A DNA stretch of 32,131 nucleotides, from the NCBI GenBank assembly GCA_031275825.1, contig JAISOH010000020.1, positions 1 to 32,131 of the forward strand. Reading direction: 5' to 3'. This document shows, in pieces, positions 16,327 through 24,443 of this stretch. Source of the stretch: Prevotellaceae bacterium. GTDB taxonomy: Bacteria > Bacteroidota > Bacteroidia > Bacteroidales > UBA932. Both the position numbers and the translations under genes were made by a program. The notes beneath the pieces are model-generated. The model was not told the DNA's origin. It did no database searches and saw nothing but the letters and a program-made list of their open reading frames with translations. The number at the start of each line of letters is the position of its first letter. Within the stretch, counting starts at the first letter, position 1.

Positions 16327-17274
16327 CTATCTTATTTTAAACCATTTTATTTTTCGGCGAAGTTTACGCAGAGGACCAATGTAACGTTCAAGTTTTTCGC
16401 TGTAAATATCGCTTATTTTTATTAATATTCCTGTTTCTTCAACTCCGCCAAAACCCGGATTTATTGCAGTTCCGAATATTTTCATCGATGGCGAAAGTTT
16501 CATGTATGAATTGATAAGCGGGGGAATGTGTTCTCCTATTTCGCGAACCTTTCTTATCATAATTTTATAGTCATCCCTATAGTTTTTGCCTGTAAAAATC
16601 CGTTCCATTTCATCATTGCGGGCATAGGTCAGCAAGGGATGAATAGGCAAAACCAGTTCTTCGTTATCCTGAAAATATTTGCGCAGAAAATAAAGCAGAA
16701 TATTACGCGCCGCAACGTTGTATGAAACATACATTGTAACTTTCCCGAAAAAGTAATTTATTTCGGGATACTTCACAACCAAAGCTCCAAGTCCATCCCA
16801 TAAATTATCAAGCGCATATACGTTGTTTTGATATTTGGGCTGTACAAACGAGCGTCCAAGTTCAATAGTTTTGGGCATGTACCTGTCGATGAATTTTTGG
16901 GTAAAAATAAAAAGTTCGGATGTGGCAAGTTCGTCTATATGATTGCTGTCGCACAGGATATAACGATATCCGCCAACAATTTCCCTGTCGCGCGGATTCC
17001 ACACAATCAACTGTTTATACGGATTTTTCTGGATGTCAAATTCGTCTATGTCCAGGTTTTTTCCCGTACCGCCGCCGGCAGTGCGAAATGACAGTTCGCG
17101 CAGACGGCCTATTTCATTCATCGTGTTGGGTGAATCTTCACTGGTTACAACATATAGTTTATTGTTGCCGTTATTTGTATCGCGCACGTATTTGTCCGAT
17201 GTAAGTTCGGTTTCTATTATGTTTCTATCAACAGGTGCAATTATAGGTTCCATAATGCTTTTGATTTTATTCAA
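16327..17274 (-). CDS. glsB: Glycine N-acyltransferase of glycine-lipid synthesis (GNAT/OlsB-like)
   Basis: The 315-residue protein is a GNAT/OlsB-like N-acyltransferase. Visible features are G-R-L-R-E-L-S-F-R near residue 58, D-E-F-D near 77, I-V-G-G-Y-R-Y-I-L near 98, I-E-L-G-R-S-F-V-Q-P near 137 and a segment F-F-G-K-V-T-M-Y. Bacteroides GlsB joins a 3-hydroxyacyl group to glycine, giving commendamide-like N-acyl glycine, which GlsA then O-acylates to the mature glycine lipid. The gene starts seven bases after the PlsC-like acyltransferase gene, the arrangement of the glsAB pair, so the two probably act in sequence at the inner membrane. Ornithine-lipid synthesis is the main alternative. 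Downstream there is no clear terminator. Confidence 0.8.
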   Translation of the reverse strand: MNKIKSIMEPIIAPVDRNIIETELTSDKYVRDTNNGNNKLYVVTSEDSPNTMNEIGRLRELSFRTAGGGTGKNLDIDEFDIQKNPYKQLIVWNPRDREIVGGYRYILCDSNHIDELATSELFIFTQKFIDRYMPKTIELGRSFVQPKYQNNVYALDNLWDGLGALVVKYPEINYFFGKVTMYVSYNVAARNILLYFLRKYFQDNEELVLPIHPLLTYARNDEMERIFTGKNYRDDYKIMIRKVREIGEHIPPLINSYMKLSPSMKIFGTAINPGFGGVEETGILIKISDIYSEKLERYIGPLRKLRRKIKWFKIR

Positions 17275-17281
17275 TTTGTTT

Positions 17282-18124
17282 TTATTTATTTATTATTTGT
17301 TTACCAAGCGAATATACTTTTTGCCGTACAAAATTAACCCATTCTGCATGTGATTTGCTTTTGTCAAAAATATAATATTTTATCGGTTCTCCAAAAACAA
17401 GTTCAAAGTTACTGTTTTTTTGTTTAAAAAATTCATCCGACAGGTAAAACATTTCCATATTTGCTTTTATTCCCAGTTTTTTTCTGATATTTGCCAGACG
17501 GTAAAAAAAACTTGAATTTTTTCCTGAAAAGTAAACGGGAACAATGTCGCGTTTGTGTTCTATTGATTTACCTATTATATTTTTTTTCCAGTCCAAATCA
17601 ACAATTTCTCCTTTTATTTTTCGCGAACACAAACCTGCCGGAAAATACAGAATTTGGCAGTCCGAAGCGTATGCATCGTTGGTTTTTTGCATGTAATCAA
17701 CTGTTTGGCGTCCATGTTTATTTACGGGAATAAAAACAGGTTCAAGGGGTTTAAGATTCATTAAAATATCGTTTACAATAAATTTTACATTATTGTTAAA
17801 GTGTTTTCCTATTGCGCTCATCAGCACAAGTCCGTCAAGCGCTCCAAGAGGATGATTGGATGCAAAGATGAAACGTGAATCTTGCGAATTGTCAATATTG
17901 TCAAGCCCTATGGCTGTGTATGATACATTTAATTCGCCAAGCGTTGCATTTACAAAATCTATTCCTTTATTGTGCCCGTATTTTGACAGTATATTGTTCA
18001 CTTCGTCTTCGTGAACAATTCGTTTAATATAGCGCAGGATAAACCCCGGCAATATTTTTGCCAAAAAAGGGCTTTTCGATTTTATAATTTTTTTTATATC
18101 AACAAGCAGTTGTTCGTTTTCCAT
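17282..18124 (-). CDS. glsA: PlsC-like O-acyltransferase of glycine-lipid synthesis
   Basis: The 280-residue acyltransferase has the catalytic block S-N-H-P-L-G-A-L-D-G at residues 89-98. The histidine (H91) and aspartate (D97) are five residues apart instead of the four usual in PlsC, a variation I believe is normal in this subgroup. P-V-F-I-P-V-N-K-H-G-R near residue 135 and Y-F-P-A-G-L-C-S-R near 180 (the E-G-T-like block) follow. GlsA adds a second acyl chain to N-acyl glycine. It is followed after seven bases by the N-acyltransferase gene, and has its own -7 candidate. The pairing is the main argument for the glycine-lipid role; a general lysophospholipid acyltransferase is the alternative. 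Confidence 0.78.
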   Translation of the reverse strand: MENEQLLVDIKKIIKSKSPFLAKILPGFILRYIKRIVHEDEVNNILSKYGHNKGIDFVNATLGELNVSYTAIGLDNIDNSQDSRFIFASNHPLGALDGLVLMSAIGKHFNNNVKFIVNDILMNLKPLEPVFIPVNKHGRQTVDYMQKTNDAYASDCQILYFPAGLCSRKIKGEIVDLDWKKNIIGKSIEHKRDIVPVYFSGKNSSFFYRLANIRKKLGIKANMEMFYLSDEFFKQKNSNFELVFGEPIKYYIFDKSKSHAEWVNFVRQKVYSLGKQIINK

Positions 18125-18147
18125 AATTCAGCGATAAAAGAATTGTG

Positions 18148-18155
18148 CAAATTTA
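18148..18155 (-). promoter_or_regulatory. -7 promoter element of the glsA-glsB operon
   Basis: On the minus strand this reads TAAATTTG, matching TAnnTTTG, 24 bases before the glsA start. No -33 partner is clear. Confidence 0.45.
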
Positions 18156-18297
18156 ATAGAAAATTTATAAAACCGATTAAAATCGCATATTATTTTTTTG
18201 CAAACGATGGCTGTAAAATATTGCCATACGAATATGTGCAATGATAATACAGCGTGAAATTATTAACATGTAAAAGGTTTTTCAAATTAAAATTATC

Positions 18298-19065
18298 TCA
18301 TTTTCCAATCACAAAGGCTATTTCTTTGAACCCGAATTTTCGCCGTTCGCCGCTTTCGGTTTCGAGAAGTAATTCGCCGATATTGGATATTCCTGCTATT
18401 TTTGCATTGAATTTGGTTTCGCCGCATGCATACAGGTAAAAACCATCATTGCGGTAAAGGTATGAAAAATAATCTTTTTCGAGTTTTTCGCAATCATGTG
18501 CAGCAAGCGCTTTATATCGCCGTTCAAACAGAAACAGCAAACGTTCAAGCAGAATTTTGCGGTCAAATTCTTTGCCAAGTTCAAGAGCAATTGAAGTCGG
18601 ATTTGGCGCATTCGACAAAAATACACGCTGATTTACATTTAGTCCCACGCCAACAATGGAAGATGCAACGCAATTTCCGATAATATCGTTTTCAATTAAA
18701 ATTCCCGTAATTTTTTTATCGCCAGCATAAATGTCGTTAGGCCATTTTATTTTTGCAGTCAATCCATATTCATTCAGTAAATCGACTGTGGCTACAGATA
18801 TTGCTTTTGACAGCAAAAACTGTTCATCTACTTTCAAAAAATCAGGATACATGATAATTGAAAATGTTAAATTTTTTGAGGGTTCGCTTTCCCATGTATT
18901 GCTTCGCTGTCCACGACCTTTTGTTTGACTGTCGGCAACAAAAACCGTGCCGTCAGGTTCATTTCTGCTAATGGCTGCACGAGCCAGATTGTTTGTTGAT
19001 TCCGTTTGGCGGTACCACAATATTTTATAACCTGTTTTTTCTTTTGTTTCAATAATTTTAATCAT
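18298..19065 (-). CDS. birA: Biotin-[acetyl-CoA-carboxylase] ligase, catalytic domain only
   Basis: The 255-residue enzyme makes biotinyl-AMP and attaches biotin to carboxyl carrier domains. The biotin/ATP loop G-R-G-Q-R-S-N-T-W is at residues 50-58, with K-W-P-N-D-I-Y at 107-113 and K-I-T-G-I-L-I-E-N at 118-126, followed by a short C-terminal SH3-like domain. There is no N-terminal winged-helix domain, so unlike E. coli BirA it cannot act as the biotin repressor. The gene is divergent from rsfS, and the two -7 elements lie within the same 91-base gap. Confidence 0.93.
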   Translation of the reverse strand: MIKIIETKEKTGYKILWYRQTESTNNLARAAISRNEPDGTVFVADSQTKGRGQRSNTWESEPSKNLTFSIIMYPDFLKVDEQFLLSKAISVATVDLLNEYGLTAKIKWPNDIYAGDKKITGILIENDIIGNCVASSIVGVGLNVNQRVFLSNAPNPTSIALELGKEFDRKILLERLLFLFERRYKALAAHDCEKLEKDYFSYLYRNDGFYLYACGETKFNAKIAGISNIGELLLETESGERRKFGFKEIAFVIGK

Positions 19066-19088
19066 CCTGAATTTTATTTTGCATGGCG

Positions 19089-19096
19089 CAAAGATA
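19089..19096 (-). promoter_or_regulatory. -7 promoter element of birA
   Basis: On the minus strand this reads TATCTTTG followed by CGCC, a full TAnnTTTGc match. Predicted leader is about 15-20 bases. Confidence 0.55.
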
Positions 19097-19127
19097 GGCG
19101 TTATGTAAGAAATCTAAAAAAAAATCT

Positions 19128-19135
19128 TACTTTTG
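19128..19135 (+). promoter_or_regulatory. -7 promoter element of the rsfS-ftsH-cdsA-psd operon
   Basis: TACTTTTG matches TAnnTTTG. Transcription would start near 19142, about 15 bases before the rsfS ATG at 19157. The facing birA element is 31 bases away, so the two polymerase footprints would overlap. Confidence 0.55.
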
Positions 19136-19156
19136 TGCAAAATTTTAATTTATTAA

Positions 19157-19543
19157 ATGGAAAAAAAGGTAATTAAAAAATCTAAAAATGCAGACAACAC
19201 AACAGAATTGTTGAATGTTGCCATTGATGCCATGCAGGAAAAAAAGGCTAAAAATATTATAAGTCTTGATTTTTCCAAATTAAAAAATTCCATTTGCAAA
19301 TATTTTATTATTTGCAATGCCGATTCGCATACTCAGGTATCTGCAATTTCGGACAATATAGAAGATAAGGTTCTTGAAAAACTTAATGAAAAAATATGGA
19401 GACGAAACGGTATTGAAAATGCTTTTTGGATTATTTTGGATTACGGCGATGTTGTAATTCATATTTTTCAAACAGAACAACGCAATTTTTATCGACTTGA
19501 AGAATTATGGGCTGATGCCGAATTAACACAATATATTGAATAG
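19157..19543 (+). CDS. rsfS: Ribosome silencing factor RsfS (Iojap/YbeB)
   Basis: The 128-residue protein matches RsfS, which binds ribosomal protein L14 and blocks subunit joining in stationary phase. Characteristic parts are K-N-I-I-S-L-D-F-S-K-L, F-I-I-C-N-A-D-S-H-T-Q-V, then W-I-I-L-D-Y-G-D-V-V-I-H-I-F and N-F-Y-R-L-E-E-L-W. It is the first gene of an operon, with ftsH starting 12 bases after its stop, the usual Bacteroidota order. The N-terminus is lysine-rich for about 15 residues. Confidence 0.93.
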   Translation: MEKKVIKKSKNADNTTELLNVAIDAMQEKKAKNIISLDFSKLKNSICKYFIICNADSHTQVSAISDNIEDKVLEKLNEKIWRRNGIENAFWIILDYGDVVIHIFQTEQRNFYRLEELWADAELTQYIE

Positions 19544-19555
19544 AAATATTTTACT

Positions 19556-21508
19556 ATGAGTAATACAAAAAATAACAAATTAAAAAATTTCAATCCTTAC
19601 TGGGGATGGATTATAACTTTTGCCATATTGCTTGCATTTTATTTTTTTTCAGACAATACAGGCTCAAGAGAAACTCAATGGCGCGAAGTTCGCGAAATGC
19701 TTAAAAAATCACAGATAGAAAAAGCCGAAGTTATTACAAATCGCAACAGAATTGATATTTATCTTAATAAAAAAGGCATAGAAGCCTATAAGGAAAAAAC
19801 AGGACAAGGCAGAATAGCGGCGCCTCAACTTTATTTTAATATTGACAAAGAATGGAAGCCTGATGTTAAGTTTAGCGAAGCTCAGGAAAATATTCCGGCA
19901 GAAAATCGCATAGAACCTGCATACAGAGAACAGTCCGATTTTTGGGGTGGAATACTTTCGTGGACTGTTCCGATATTTATTTTAATAATATTTTGGATGT
20001 TTATAATGCGCGGCGTAAACAGAGGTGCAGCAGGCGGCGGAGGAGGAATTTTCAGTGTTGGAAAATCAAAAGCTCAACTGTTTGATAAAAATTCGGCAGG
20101 AAAACGAATAACTTTCAACGATGTAGCAGGCTTGGAAGAAGCAAAAGTCGAAATAAAGGAAATTGTTGATTTTCTTAAACATCCCGCAAAATATACGGCA
20201 TTGGGCGGAAAAATTCCCAAAGGCGCTCTGCTTGTAGGACCTCCGGGAACAGGAAAAACTTTACTTGCAAAAGCTGTTGCCGGCGAAGCAAATGTTCCAT
20301 TTTTCTCAATGTCGGGAAGCGATTTTGTAGAAATGTTTGTTGGAGTCGGAGCATCGCGCGTTCGCGACCTGTTTAAGCAAGCCAAAGAAAAAGCCCCATG
20401 CATAGTTTTTATCGACGAAATAGACGCTGTTGGTCGCGCTCGCGGAAAAAATACAGGATGGTCAACTAACGATGAACGAGAAAATACGCTCAACCAATTA
20501 TTAACAGAAATGGATGGATTCGGAACAAACAGCGGAGTAATAATACTTGCAGCAACCAACCGCGCCGACATTTTAGACAAAGCACTTATGCGCGCAGGTC
20601 GTTTCGACCGTCAAATTCATGTAGATTTGCCTGAACTTAAAGAACGTCAGGAAATTTTTCATGTACATCTTCGCGAAATCAAACTTGCCGATGGTTTGGA
20701 TATAAGTTTTCTGGCAAAACAAACTCCCGGATTTTCAGGCGCCGATATTGCAAATGTTTGCAACGAAGCAGCCCTGATAGCGGCGCGTAAAAACAAAAAA
20801 TGCGTTGACCGTCAGGATTTTCTTGATGCTATCGACAGAATAATTGCAGGTCTTGAAAAGAAAAACAAAATAATATCAAAAGAAGAAAAACGAACAATAG
20901 CCTATCACGAAGCAGGACACGCAACAGTAAGCTGGTTGCTTGAACATGCAAATCCCCTGCTTAAAGTTACCATAATTCCGCGCGGACGCTCGCTTGGAGC
21001 AGCATGGTATTTGCCTGAAGAACGCCAGATTACTACAACCGAACAAATGATGGACGAAATGGCATCCGCACTCGGAGGACGCGCAAGCGAAGAACTTACT
21101 TTCGGGAAAATATCAACAGGAGCAATCAGCGACTTGGAAAAAGTTACAAAACAGGCTTACGCAATGGTTGCTTATTTCGGCATGAGTGAAAAAATCGGAA
21201 ACATAAGTTATTACGACTCATCAGGACAGGATATGATGTTCGGAAAACCATACAGCGAAAAAACAGCGGAACTTTTGGATGCCGAAGCAAAAAATATTAT
21301 TGATGATGCGTACAGAACGGCAAAAAAAATACTTGGGGAAAACTATGAAGGTTTGAAACAGGTTGCTGAACTACTGCTCGAAAAAGAAGTAATTTTTTCC
21401 GAAGATTTGGAAAAAATTCTGGGAAAACGAAAATCCATGGCGCGCCTCGAAGAACTCGGATTTACAAACACAGATGACAAAACTCTGTTTGATATATGCG
21501 AAATTTAA
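19556..21508 (+). CDS. ftsH: ATP-dependent zinc metalloprotease FtsH
   Basis: The 650-residue membrane AAA+ protease degrades misfolded membrane proteins and short-lived regulators. Two transmembrane helices (about residues 17-31 and 135-151) flank a periplasmic domain, followed by a glycine-rich linker. Walker A is G-P-P-G-T-G-K-T (228-235), Walker B V-F-I-D-E-I-D (284-290), the SRH region has A-T-N-R-A-D-I-L-D and R-A-G-R-F-D-R near 333-352, and the zinc site is H-E-A-G-H (451-455) with D526 as the probable third ligand. All key residues are intact. Its last 13 bases overlap the start of cdsA, which implies translational coupling. Confidence 0.97.
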   Translation: MSNTKNNKLKNFNPYWGWIITFAILLAFYFFSDNTGSRETQWREVREMLKKSQIEKAEVITNRNRIDIYLNKKGIEAYKEKTGQGRIAAPQLYFNIDKEWKPDVKFSEAQENIPAENRIEPAYREQSDFWGGILSWTVPIFILIIFWMFIMRGVNRGAAGGGGGIFSVGKSKAQLFDKNSAGKRITFNDVAGLEEAKVEIKEIVDFLKHPAKYTALGGKIPKGALLVGPPGTGKTLLAKAVAGEANVPFFSMSGSDFVEMFVGVGASRVRDLFKQAKEKAPCIVFIDEIDAVGRARGKNTGWSTNDERENTLNQLLTEMDGFGTNSGVIILAATNRADILDKALMRAGRFDRQIHVDLPELKERQEIFHVHLREIKLADGLDISFLAKQTPGFSGADIANVCNEAALIAARKNKKCVDRQDFLDAIDRIIAGLEKKNKIISKEEKRTIAYHEAGHATVSWLLEHANPLLKVTIIPRGRSLGAAWYLPEERQITTTEQMMDEMASALGGRASEELTFGKISTGAISDLEKVTKQAYAMVAYFGMSEKIGNISYYDSSGQDMMFGKPYSEKTAELLDAEAKNIIDDAYRTAKKILGENYEGLKQVAELLLEKEVIFSEDLEKILGKRKSMARLEELGFTNTDDKTLFDICEI

Positions 21509-22326
21509 TAATAAGAACGACAAGCGGATTGCTTTTTCTGGCAATAATGACCGGCTACATTTTGTGGAATGCTTATGCTTTCGGAGTTTTGAGTTGTATA
21601 ATTATAATTGTTGGAATGATTGAATTTTTCAATATTACAATCTCAAAAGGACATACTACACAAAAGATTTTAAGTGTTTTTACAGGATTAAGCGGATTAT
21701 TGATTGTTCATATCTATAATTTTTTCGATGTTCCGCATATTCTTCTTTCTTGTATTGCTATTATTGTGATTCTTGCTGCCTGTTCGTTTATTCTGATACC
21801 TATTATCGAATTATACAAAAAATCCGAAAAGCCCTTTCAGAACATATCTTTACTGATTTTGCCGATAGTTTACGTTGCTCTTCCGTTTGTATTAATGAAT
21901 TTTTTTTATCATTATAGCGGTAGATTTTACGTTTTGGCGTTTTTCATGTTAATCTGGGCAAACGACGTAGGCGCCTACTGTTTTGGAATGTTATTCGGAC
22001 AGCATGGGAAACACAAATTTTTCCCGCGTATATCGCCCAAAAAAACATGGGAAGGATTTATCGGAGGAATAATAACGGCAATAATTGCAAGCGTTATTAT
22101 TGCAAAAACCATGCTTGATATTGAAATATGCCATTTGATAATAATTGCAATTATAACATCTGTTTTAGGCACATTCGGCGATTTGGTCGAATCGATGCTA
22201 AAACGTAGCGCCGGCGTGAAAGATTCGGGAAAAATCATGCCTGGACACGGAGGAATACTCGACAGATTTGATTCTGCAATTTTTGCATTTCCAATGGTTT
22301 TTATTTATGTGATAATTTATATCTGA
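21496..22326 (+). CDS. cdsA: Phosphatidate cytidylyltransferase
   Basis: The 276-residue integral membrane enzyme makes CDP-diacylglycerol from phosphatidate and CTP. Several hydrophobic helices are followed by the C-terminal CDS signature, read as S-M-L-K-R-S-A-G-V-K-D-S-G then P-G-H-G-G-I-L-D-R-F-D. The start overlaps the 3' end of ftsH by 13 bases and the psd gene follows after one base, so phospholipid synthesis steps are tightly coupled here. The whole protein looks intact. Confidence 0.95.
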   Translation: MRNLIIRTTSGLLFLAIMTGYILWNAYAFGVLSCIIIIVGMIEFFNITISKGHTTQKILSVFTGLSGLLIVHIYNFFDVPHILLSCIAIIVILAACSFILIPIIELYKKSEKPFQNISLLILPIVYVALPFVLMNFFYHYSGRFYVLAFFMLIWANDVGAYCFGMLFGQHGKHKFFPRISPKKTWEGFIGGIITAIIASVIIAKTMLDIEICHLIIIAIITSVLGTFGDLVESMLKRSAGVKDSGKIMPGHGGILDRFDSAIFAFPMVFIYVIIYI

Positions 22327-22327
22327 T

Positions 22328-22987
22328 ATGACACGAAAAATACACAAAGAAGGAAATTTATTTGTAGCCGCAGGATTTTTAATTTTTGCGGGCTGTACAG
22401 CACTTTGTTTTTTTTACAAAACCGTTTTGCTATATGTTCTTGCAACAATTACTTTTGTGCTTTTGCTGTTTTTTACATGGTTTTTTCGCAAGCCGGAACG
22501 CAAACATATAACAGATGAAAATGTAATTTTTTCGCCGGCAGATGGAAGAGTAGTTATCTGCGAAGAAGTTGAAGAAGATGAATATCTGAAAGAACGGAGA
22601 CTGCAGATTTCGATATTTATGTCATTGTGGAATGTTCATGCAAACAGTTTTCCGGTAGGAGGTAAAATTGAATATTGCAAACATCATCCCGGCAAACATT
22701 TTATTGCATGGTATCCGAAAGCATCCCACGAAAACGAACGCACTACGACAGTTGTAAACACAACAAAAGGCAAAATAGTTTTTCGACAGATTGCAGGCGT
22801 TATTGCACGCAGAATAGTATGTTATGCCGAAAAAATGACAGAAAAGGAAATAGTACAGAATCAGAAACTGGGATTTATAAAATTCGGTTCGCGTGTAGAT
22901 ATTTTTATTCCGCTTGATGCAAAAGTCGAAGTAAAAGTAGGGCAAAAAGTAAAATCAACTCAAACGGTTTTGGCACGATTGAGTTAA
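22328..22987 (+). CDS. psd: Phosphatidylserine decarboxylase (short archaetidylserine-like type)
   Basis: The 219-residue proenzyme decarboxylates phosphatidylserine to phosphatidylethanolamine. Two N-terminal membrane segments precede S-P-A-D-G-R (69-74), M-S-L-W-N-V-H-A-N (98-106), and the self-cleavage site G187-S188 in K-F-G-S-R-V-D, where the serine becomes the pyruvoyl group. Short length and the F-G-S-R site fit the Psd-B/Asd-like family found in Bacteroidota. It lies one base after cdsA, supplying the next pathway steps. A methyltransferase gene starts 14 bases downstream in the same direction. Confidence 0.93.
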   Translation: MTRKIHKEGNLFVAAGFLIFAGCTALCFFYKTVLLYVLATITFVLLLFFTWFFRKPERKHITDENVIFSPADGRVVICEEVEEDEYLKERRLQISIFMSLWNVHANSFPVGGKIEYCKHHPGKHFIAWYPKASHENERTTTVVNTTKGKIVFRQIAGVIARRIVCYAEKMTEKEIVQNQKLGFIKFGSRVDIFIPLDAKVEVKVGQKVKSTQTVLARLS

Positions 22988-23001
22988 AAATAAGAATTTA
23001 G

Positions 23002-24228
23002 ATGGAAATCTCACATAAAATAATCAATGGCGACAGCCGTCGGATGAACGAACTCGACGACAGAAGCGTTCATCTGATAATCACTTCGCCACCCTACTGG
23101 CAACTGAAAGATTACGGCGCAGACAGGCAAATCGGGTTTAACGACAGTATGGAAACTTTGGCTATAAATACAGTTTATTGTGGTGATTCCGTTTCGTTGA
23201 TGGAGCGGATAGCGCCCGATTCAATAGCATTATCTTTTTGGTCTCCACCCTATTTTTTGGGAAAAGATTATGAAGAAGACGCCACTTATGATTCTTGGCA
23301 AAATTTACTGAAAAATATTGTCGCTTTGCATTACCACATATTAAAACCGGGCGCTTTTCTCGTTATAAACATTGCGGATATAATCTCTTTTCAGGATGAA
23401 AATATGCCTCGCATTATGGGAATGAATCCCGCAAATCGAAAATGCAATGTGACAAAAGATATGATTCTGAAAGTGCAATCAGAATTTCCAGATTACAGCA
23501 GACAACAAATTGCTTCCGTGCTTAATTGCAGCGAGCAAACTGTTGACAGACGAATGAACGGAAATAATATCAGGGGAGGAAAATATGCAGCAGGAACACA
23601 TATAAAACTTGTTGGTGGAAATATTGAAAAATATGCCTGTGATGCCGGATTATTTCTTTATGATAAGCGTATTTGGAAGAAAGACCCCGCGTGGGCAAAT
23701 TGTAAATGGACAACTAATACGCTAAAAAGCGTAAGTGAAACAGAGGATTTGTATATTTTCTGGAAACCCGGTGAATATACAGTAAATCGAGAAAGATTGA
23801 CTGCTAACGAATGGAAAGAATGGGGACACAGACAAATTTGGGAAATACCGAGCGTCAGAATAAACAAGGAACATCCTGCCATGTTTCCCAAAGAGTTGGC
23901 TTATCGAGTAATACGCTTATATACAGATGAAGGAGATACGGTACTTGACCCCTTCCTCGGCAGTGGGACAACTGCTGTCGCTGCAATAGCGACAAATAGA
24001 AACTTTATTGGCATAGAAATGATGAAGAAATATGCTGAAATTGCAACAAAAAACGTCAAAAATGCACAGCAATCACAAAGATTATTTTCCAAACCGACGA
24101 TGCCGAAGGAGCGTTTGAATAAAAATGAAGGTGTATCTGTACAGACAGTTTTTGAAATTCCTCAACAAAAGACTGTTACTTATGCGGCAGCGGCAATTTC
24201 GGCAACTATTCCGCAACCGAAAGAATGA
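23002..24228 (+). CDS. Site-specific DNA methyltransferase (N4-C/N6-A, beta class), with an N-terminal stub of a second methyltransferase
   Basis: The 408-residue reading contains two methyltransferase beginnings. Residues 1-49 carry G-D-S and S-P-P-Y-W-Q-L-K-D-Y-G (catalytic SPPY at 29-32) and end after I-G-F-N-D-S. At M50 a second start follows: M-E-T-L-A-I-N-T-V-Y-C-G-D-S, with its own S-P-P-Y-F at 81-85, a helix-turn-helix-like insert at about 166-190 and D-P-F-L-G-S-G-T-T (AdoMet motif, 316-324). SPPY before the AdoMet motif is the beta-class order. Residues 50 onward look like a complete enzyme, and an ATG at 23149 could start it alone. It methylates DNA at an unknown sequence. It follows psd by 14 bases, so it is probably carried by the ftsH operon transcript, and overlaps a 51-residue ORF. 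No restriction enzyme gene is visible. Confidence 0.87.
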   Translation: MEISHKIINGDSRRMNELDDRSVHLIITSPPYWQLKDYGADRQIGFNDSMETLAINTVYCGDSVSLMERIAPDSIALSFWSPPYFLGKDYEEDATYDSWQNLLKNIVALHYHILKPGAFLVINIADIISFQDENMPRIMGMNPANRKCNVTKDMILKVQSEFPDYSRQQIASVLNCSEQTVDRRMNGNNIRGGKYAAGTHIKLVGGNIEKYACDAGLFLYDKRIWKKDPAWANCKWTTNTLKSVSETEDLYIFWKPGEYTVNRERLTANEWKEWGHRQIWEIPSVRINKEHPAMFPKELAYRVIRLYTDEGDTVLDPFLGSGTTAVAAIATNRNFIGIEMMKKYAEIATKNVKNAQQSQRLFSKPTMPKERLNKNEGVSVQTVFEIPQQKTVTYAAAAISATIPQPKE

Positions 24229-24380
24229 AAGCAAGTTTTGCCGATTTTGAAGAACGTTTCGGCGGGAAAGTGTTTGTAGTTTTCAGTTTGGACGGAGAAA
24301 TTGCCAATAAAGAAATAATTAAATATATCAAAAAAGAAATTAACAGATTGAGAAAACAATTATATGATTTTGTAAAATAA
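24225..24380 (+). CDS. Small ORF overlapping the methyltransferase stop, possible restriction-enzyme remnant
   Basis: An ATGA overlap couples this 51-residue ORF to the methyltransferase gene. The product starts M-K-A-S-F-A-D-F-E-E-R-F-G-G-K-V-F-V-V-F and ends in a charged helix K-E-I-N-R-L-R-K-Q-L-Y-D-F-V-K. The frame is also open upstream to about 24150, so it may be the C-terminal end of a longer lost gene. I do not recognise the family. A partner or relic of the restriction half of the locus is an inference from position only. It was too short to be called automatically, so its reality should be treated with care. Confidence 0.45.
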   Translation: MKASFADFEERFGGKVFVVFSLDGEIANKEIIKYIKKEINRLRKQLYDFVK

Positions 24381-24443
24381 TTACAGAAATATGAATAAAT
24401 CAAAATATAAAAATATATTGTAAAAATTTATAACAAATTAGAA

